This document shows, in pieces, positions 24,007 to 26,537 of a stretch of 26,537 bases of DNA. The position numbers and the translations under genes are program-made. Source of the stretch: Flavobacteriaceae bacterium UBA6268 (lineage in GTDB: Bacteria; Bacteroidota; Bacteroidia; Flavobacteriales; Flavobacteriaceae); NCBI GenBank assembly GCA_002440705.1, contig DJVA01000082.1, positions 1 through 26,537 of the forward strand, read 5' to 3'. Position 1 is the stretch's first letter. Every line of letters starts with the position of its first letter. The notes under the pieces were generated by a model. It was not told the DNA's origin and searched no databases. It worked only from the letters and a program-made list of their open reading frames with translations.

Positions 24007-24416
24007 AAAAAACCATCCTTACCTTTTCGGGAATTATTTTTGGGGTTTTGGCCCTCTTTCAATTGAGCCATTACCAAATTACCTATAGCCATCTGTACAG
24101 CGAGGTTGTTGTTGCCATAGTTGCCGTGGTATTTCTGTTGATGGGGCTCTTTATTGCGAAAAAAAAGCGGCAAACAGCAAATGAAGTACCATCAACTATC
24201 GATCATCACAAAATTGAAAACTTGGGCATCAGTAAACGCGAATACGAAATCCTTCAGAAAATTTCAGAGGGATTGTCCAATAAAGAAATTGGAGCCCGTC
24301 TTTTTGTTTCAGAACATACTGTAAAGACGCATGTTTCCAATCTTTTTCAAAAACTCGAGGTCAAACGACGAACCCAAGCGGTGCAAAAAGCCAAGGAGCT
24401 AAATATCATCGCCTAG
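24003..24416 (+). CDS. Membrane-anchored LuxR-type HTH regulator
   Basis: 137 residues. Two hydrophobic segments, about 6-22 (LTFSGIIFGVLALFQL) and 34-52 (EVVVAIVAVVFLLMGLFIA), are followed by a charged linker. A LuxR/GerE helix-turn-helix occupies about 75-137 (ISKREYEILQKISEGLSNKE, then FVSEHTVKTHVSNLFQKL). There is no receiver domain, so it is not a normal response regulator. It probably binds DNA from the membrane, or responds to a membrane partner. Overlaps the dehydrogenase gene as ATGA and is the last gene of the rsmA-mgtE run; no clear terminator follows. Confidence 0.9.
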   Translation: MKKTILTFSGIIFGVLALFQLSHYQITYSHLYSEVVVAIVAVVFLLMGLFIAKKKRQTANEVPSTIDHHKIENLGISKREYEILQKISEGLSNKEIGARLFVSEHTVKTHVSNLFQKLEVKRRTQAVQKAKELNIIA

Positions 24417-24483
24417 TCCTTTTCCATGAAAAAGTTTGCCATTTTTGGTACTTTCGTATGAGGGGTAAAACCCATGCGATAGT

Positions 24484-24491
24484 TACTTTTG
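24484..24491 (+). promoter_or_regulatory. Putative -7 promoter box of the DUF4199 gene
   Basis: TACTTTTG matches TAnnTTTG exactly and ends 13 bases before the ATG at 24505. A TTG at the usual upstream distance is not evident. Confidence 0.4.
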
Positions 24492-24504
24492 AGCTACTAA
24501 ATTG

Positions 24505-25023
24505 ATGAAAATGAGAAAAACTGTTTTACGATACGGAATTTACGGGTTGCTTACTTCGGCAATGCTATTTTTAATCGCCTTTTTGTTCCTAAAAGAGTTA
24601 GATTATGGACTGCAGGAAGTATTGGGATACCTTTCCATGTTCATTGCACTTAGCTTCATTTTTTTTGGAATCAAGCACTATCGGGATCAAGAAAATAACG
24701 GGGCGGTTTCCTTTGGGAAGGCCCTCCTTATTGGGCTCTTGATTGCAGTACTGACAGGTATTGGGGTGGCCATTGTTGATTACATTTACACCACGGTCAT
24801 CAATCCTGATTTTGCTTCGGAATACCTAACCAAAAGCCTTGAAACCATGAAAGCCTCGATGCCCATTGAAGAATTTGAGAGGCAAAAAGCCCTTTTGGAA
24901 CAACAGATGAAGGATTTTGGCGGATCGGGTTTTATGGCATTCATCATGTTTGTAACGGTAGTGGTAATCGGTTTTATCATATCGTTGATTTCAGCATTCA
25001 TTTTACAACGCAAACCAAAATAA
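24505..25023 (+). CDS. DUF4199 family membrane protein
   Basis: 172 residues from the ATG at 24505; TTG at 24502 and ATG at 24511 are alternatives. Four hydrophobic helices are visible: about 11-30, 38-56, 70-90 and 144-166. Between helices 3 and 4 is a charged helical segment (EEFERQKALLEQQMKDFGG). This is the layout of DUF4199, a Bacteroidota inner-membrane family without known function. It is followed by the DUF1801 gene after a single base. Confidence 0.87.
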   Translation: MKMRKTVLRYGIYGLLTSAMLFLIAFLFLKELDYGLQEVLGYLSMFIALSFIFFGIKHYRDQENNGAVSFGKALLIGLLIAVLTGIGVAIVDYIYTTVINPDFASEYLTKSLETMKASMPIEEFERQKALLEQQMKDFGGSGFMAFIMFVTVVVIGFIISLISAFILQRKPK

Positions 25024-25024
25024 C

Positions 25025-25480
25025 ATGCAATACAAAGCCAACACTCCAGAAGAGTATATTGATCAGTTGCCCGAAGAGCGCAAAGCACCTATTCAAAAAC
25101 TAAGAACGGTAATTTTAAAAAACCTTCCCAAGGGCTTTAAGGAAGGGATTGGATATGGGATGATTGGGTATGTGGTGCCCCATGCTGTCTATCCAAGTGG
25201 GTATCATTGCGATCCAAAGACCCCGCTCCCTTTTATGAACATCGCTTCCCAGAAAAACTTCATTGCTTTTTACCACATGGGAATCTATTCGAAAAAAGCA
25301 TTATTGGATTGGTTTGTGTCCGAATACCCCAAACATTGTAAAACCAAACTGGACATGGGGAAAAGCTGTGTTCGGTTCAAGAAATTAGAGGATATTCCGT
25401 ACGAACTCATCGGTGAATTGGTTACAAAAATGAGCTGCGAGGAATGGGTTGAACTTTATGAATCTAACCTAAAAAAATAA
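25025..25480 (+). CDS. DUF1801 domain protein
   Basis: 151 residues, cytoplasmic. The N-terminal TPEEYIDQLPEERKAPIQKL and the following KNLPKGFKEGIGYGMIGYVV match the DUF1801 (YdhG-like) fold. Aromatic and small-residue positions such as FIAFYHMGIY are retained. Family members are small alpha/beta proteins of unknown biochemical role. The gene lies one base after DUF4199 and 4 bases before the VOC gene, so the three are almost certainly co-transcribed. Confidence 0.87.
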   Translation: MQYKANTPEEYIDQLPEERKAPIQKLRTVILKNLPKGFKEGIGYGMIGYVVPHAVYPSGYHCDPKTPLPFMNIASQKNFIAFYHMGIYSKKALLDWFVSEYPKHCKTKLDMGKSCVRFKKLEDIPYELIGELVTKMSCEEWVELYESNLKK

Positions 25481-25484
25481 CGAC

Positions 25485-25871
25485 ATGAAAAAAAGAGTTA
25501 CGGGAATTGGAGGGTTGTTTTTCAAAACAACCGATCCAAAAGCTACCAAAGATTGGTACCAAAAACATTTAGGATTCAACACAGACCAATGGGGCTGTAC
25601 GTTTTGGTGGAAAGACCAGGATGGGAATGACTGCTCTACCCAGTGGAGTCCCTTTGGAAAGGAAAGTACCTACTACGAGCCCTCCAAAAAAGATTTTATG
25701 TTCAATTACCGGGTAGAGAATCTCGAGGAATTGCTAAAAACGTTGAAAGAAGAGGGTGTTACCATTGTTGGGGAACTGCAGGAATATGAATACGGAAAAT
25801 TTGGTTGGATCATGGACAACGACGGCAACAAGATTGAATTATGGGAGCCAGTCGACCAAGCCTTCCAATAA
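25485..25871 (+). CDS. VOC (glyoxalase/bleomycin resistance) superfamily protein
   Basis: 128 residues with two beta-alpha-beta-beta-beta modules: GIGGLFFKTTDPKATKDWYQ at the start and MFNYRVENLEELLKTLKEEG in the second half, ending WIMDNDGNKIELWEP. The usual terminal metal-site glutamate is present in KIELWEP. The first-module histidine position appears not to be a histidine (GGLFFKT), so metal binding is uncertain. The function could range from lyase or dioxygenase to ligand binding. Last gene of the DUF4199-DUF1801-VOC unit, ending 10 bases before a terminator. Confidence 0.87.
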   Translation: MKKRVTGIGGLFFKTTDPKATKDWYQKHLGFNTDQWGCTFWWKDQDGNDCSTQWSPFGKESTYYEPSKKDFMFNYRVENLEELLKTLKEEGVTIVGELQEYEYGKFGWIMDNDGNKIELWEPVDQAFQ

Positions 25872-25880
25872 CCGAACTAA

Positions 25881-25907
25881 AAAAAGGCCTTCGGGTCTTT
25901 TATTTTT
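25881..25907 (+). terminator. Intrinsic terminator with UUCG tetraloop
   Basis: The stem AAAAGGCC / GGTCTTTT (8 bp, one G-U pair, 25882-25901) is closed by the very stable tetraloop TTCG (25890-25893) and followed by ATTTTT. It isolates the VOC gene from the arsR promoter region. Confidence 0.85.
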
Positions 25908-25920
25908 AATAGTATTATCG

Positions 25921-25936
25921 TAATATTGCAATATTA
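25921..25936 (+). promoter_or_regulatory. Palindromic operator upstream of arsR
   Basis: TAATATTGCAATATTA is a perfect 16-bp palindrome ending 11 bases before the arsR ATG. Position and form fit an autoregulatory ArsR-family operator. The stretch from 25908 to 25947 is AT-rich and must also hold the promoter; no exact TAnnTTTG box is seen. Confidence 0.65.
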
Positions 25937-25947
25937 TTTTTATAATT

Positions 25948-26283
25948 ATGGGCGTAACGCGGACCGATCTTTTCACCGACATACAGAATGAAATTGCTAT
26001 GGCGGCCAAGGCATTTGACCACCCTGCGCGGGTAGCCATCATTCAGTATCTCCTCAAAACGAATGCCTGCATCAATGGGGACCTGGTCCAGGAGTTGGGC
26101 CTGGCCCAGGCAACCATCAGCCAGCATCTGAGGGAACTGAGGGATATCGGTATCATACAAGGTGCCATTGAAGGTACCCGCATCAATTATTGCATCAATC
26201 CAGATCGTTGGGCGGAAATCAAAACGCTGTTCAATGACCTATTCAGTCAATTCGAATCACCGGCTTCAGGCGATTGTTGTTAA
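25948..26283 (+). CDS. ArsR/SmtB family metalloregulator
   Basis: 111 residues, winged-helix repressor. The DNA-recognition region is LGLAQATISQHLRELRDIGI (51-70). Cysteines at 41, 82, 110 and 111 (the last two form the C-terminal GDCC) could bind As(III) or another thiophilic ion; the site does not match the classical CVC of E. coli-type ArsR in helix 4, which is common in other ArsR subgroups. It precedes a low-molecular-weight phosphatase/arsenate reductase gene on the same strand, supporting arsenic-type control. The inducer is inferred from context. Confidence 0.92.
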   Translation: MGVTRTDLFTDIQNEIAMAAKAFDHPARVAIIQYLLKTNACINGDLVQELGLAQATISQHLRELRDIGIIQGAIEGTRINYCINPDRWAEIKTLFNDLFSQFESPASGDCC

Positions 26284-26340
26284 AGAAATTTGCGGATTTA
26301 CATTGCAATGGCACAAAGACAACTCAGTCAATCGATAACC

Positions 26341-26537
26341 ATGGATATGCAACTCCTCAAACAGTACATCCGTAAGGCTGAATCGGAATTTGACCGAATT
26401 CCTCCGGAAAGGAAAGTCCTACTGTTTCAATTGACGGCATTTGTACAGGCAGGACTAAAAGAGACCGGTAAATCGGATCTGTTGTTTATCTGTACGCACA
26501 ACTCCAGAAGGAGTCACCTGGCACAGGTGTGGGCGCA
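26341..26537 (+). CDS. Low-molecular-weight phosphatase / arsenate reductase-like protein (3' truncated)
   Basis: The frame runs off the window end. I start at the ATG at 26341, which places the active-site cysteine at residue 51 as in flavobacterial homologs; an ATG at 26308 would add 11 residues. The visible part is a helical N-terminal extension (MDMQLLKQYIRKAESEFDRI) followed by LLFICTHNSRRSHLAQVW. This contains the phosphatase loop C-x5-R-S (CTHNSRRS) of the LMW-PTPase/ArsC fold. Next to arsR, arsenate reduction is the likely role; a protein-tyrosine phosphatase remains possible. Confidence 0.85.
   Translation, partial: MDMQLLKQYIRKAESEFDRIPPERKVLLFQLTAFVQAGLKETGKSDLLFICTHNSRRSHLAQVWA

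Noticed and set aside
1..26537. Insertion sequences, prophage, CRISPR array, integrative element
   Set aside because: No transposase, integrase, phage protein, direct-repeat array or terminal repeat was seen, and the gene content is typical chromosomal core.

Overview
The window looks like chromosomal DNA of a marine-type member of the Flavobacteriaceae (Bacteroidota). Supporting signs are a type IX secretion C-terminal sorting domain, the families DUF4286, DUF4199 and DUF3109, a PiT phosphate transporter with a long PhoU-like tail, the L25/CTC-Pth-RibF-SerRS gene order, and several upstream regions carrying the Bacteroidota -7 promoter box TAnnTTTG. Base composition and gene density are even. 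I see no insertion sequence, integrase, prophage or CRISPR array. The species cannot be named from what I can see.

Left part (1-10213). A 5'-truncated phosphate transporter runs rightward into a shared terminator (2031-2063). Facing it is a leftward series: class I ribonucleotide reductase (nrdB then nrdA, 4621-5598 and 2082-4508) with a structured 400-base upstream region, a lipoprotein, a DUF3109 cysteine-rich protein, an S41 C-terminal processing protease, a dCMP deaminase and a HupE/UreJ-type membrane protein. A small two-helix membrane protein (7327-7527) is embedded on the other strand and overlaps the protease gene tail to tail by 4 bases. RNR and dCMP deaminase both serve dNTP synthesis.

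Right part (10295-26537). Every protein gene is rightward. First come two secreted proteins, one with a T9SS tail, then a tRNA-Leu(CAA) on the opposite strand. A housekeeping block follows: PRPP synthetase, ribosomal protein L25/CTC, peptidyl-tRNA hydrolase, FAD synthetase RibF, an HTTM (vitamin K carboxylase-like) membrane protein, seryl-tRNA synthetase and a TPR protein. Next is a tightly overlapping run: DUF4286, RsmA, MgtE, hotdog thioesterase, cupin, 2-hydroxyacid dehydrogenase and a membrane-anchored LuxR-type regulator. Many junctions are ATGA, TTGA or longer overlaps, so translational coupling is likely. A DUF4199 / DUF1801 / VOC cluster ends at a UUCG-loop terminator. The window closes with an ArsR regulator, its palindromic operator, and the start of a low-molecular-weight phosphatase/arsenate reductase gene: the left end of an arsenic-type resistance operon.

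Most of this is core genome. I found no convincing undescribed multi-gene system. The points most worth a second look are the inverted repeats upstream of nrdB, a terminator-like hairpin between nrdB and nrdA, the HTTM protein that keeps a carboxylase-like lysine and overlaps ribF, the membrane-tethered LuxR protein at the end of the rsmA-mgtE run, and a predicted leaderless start.
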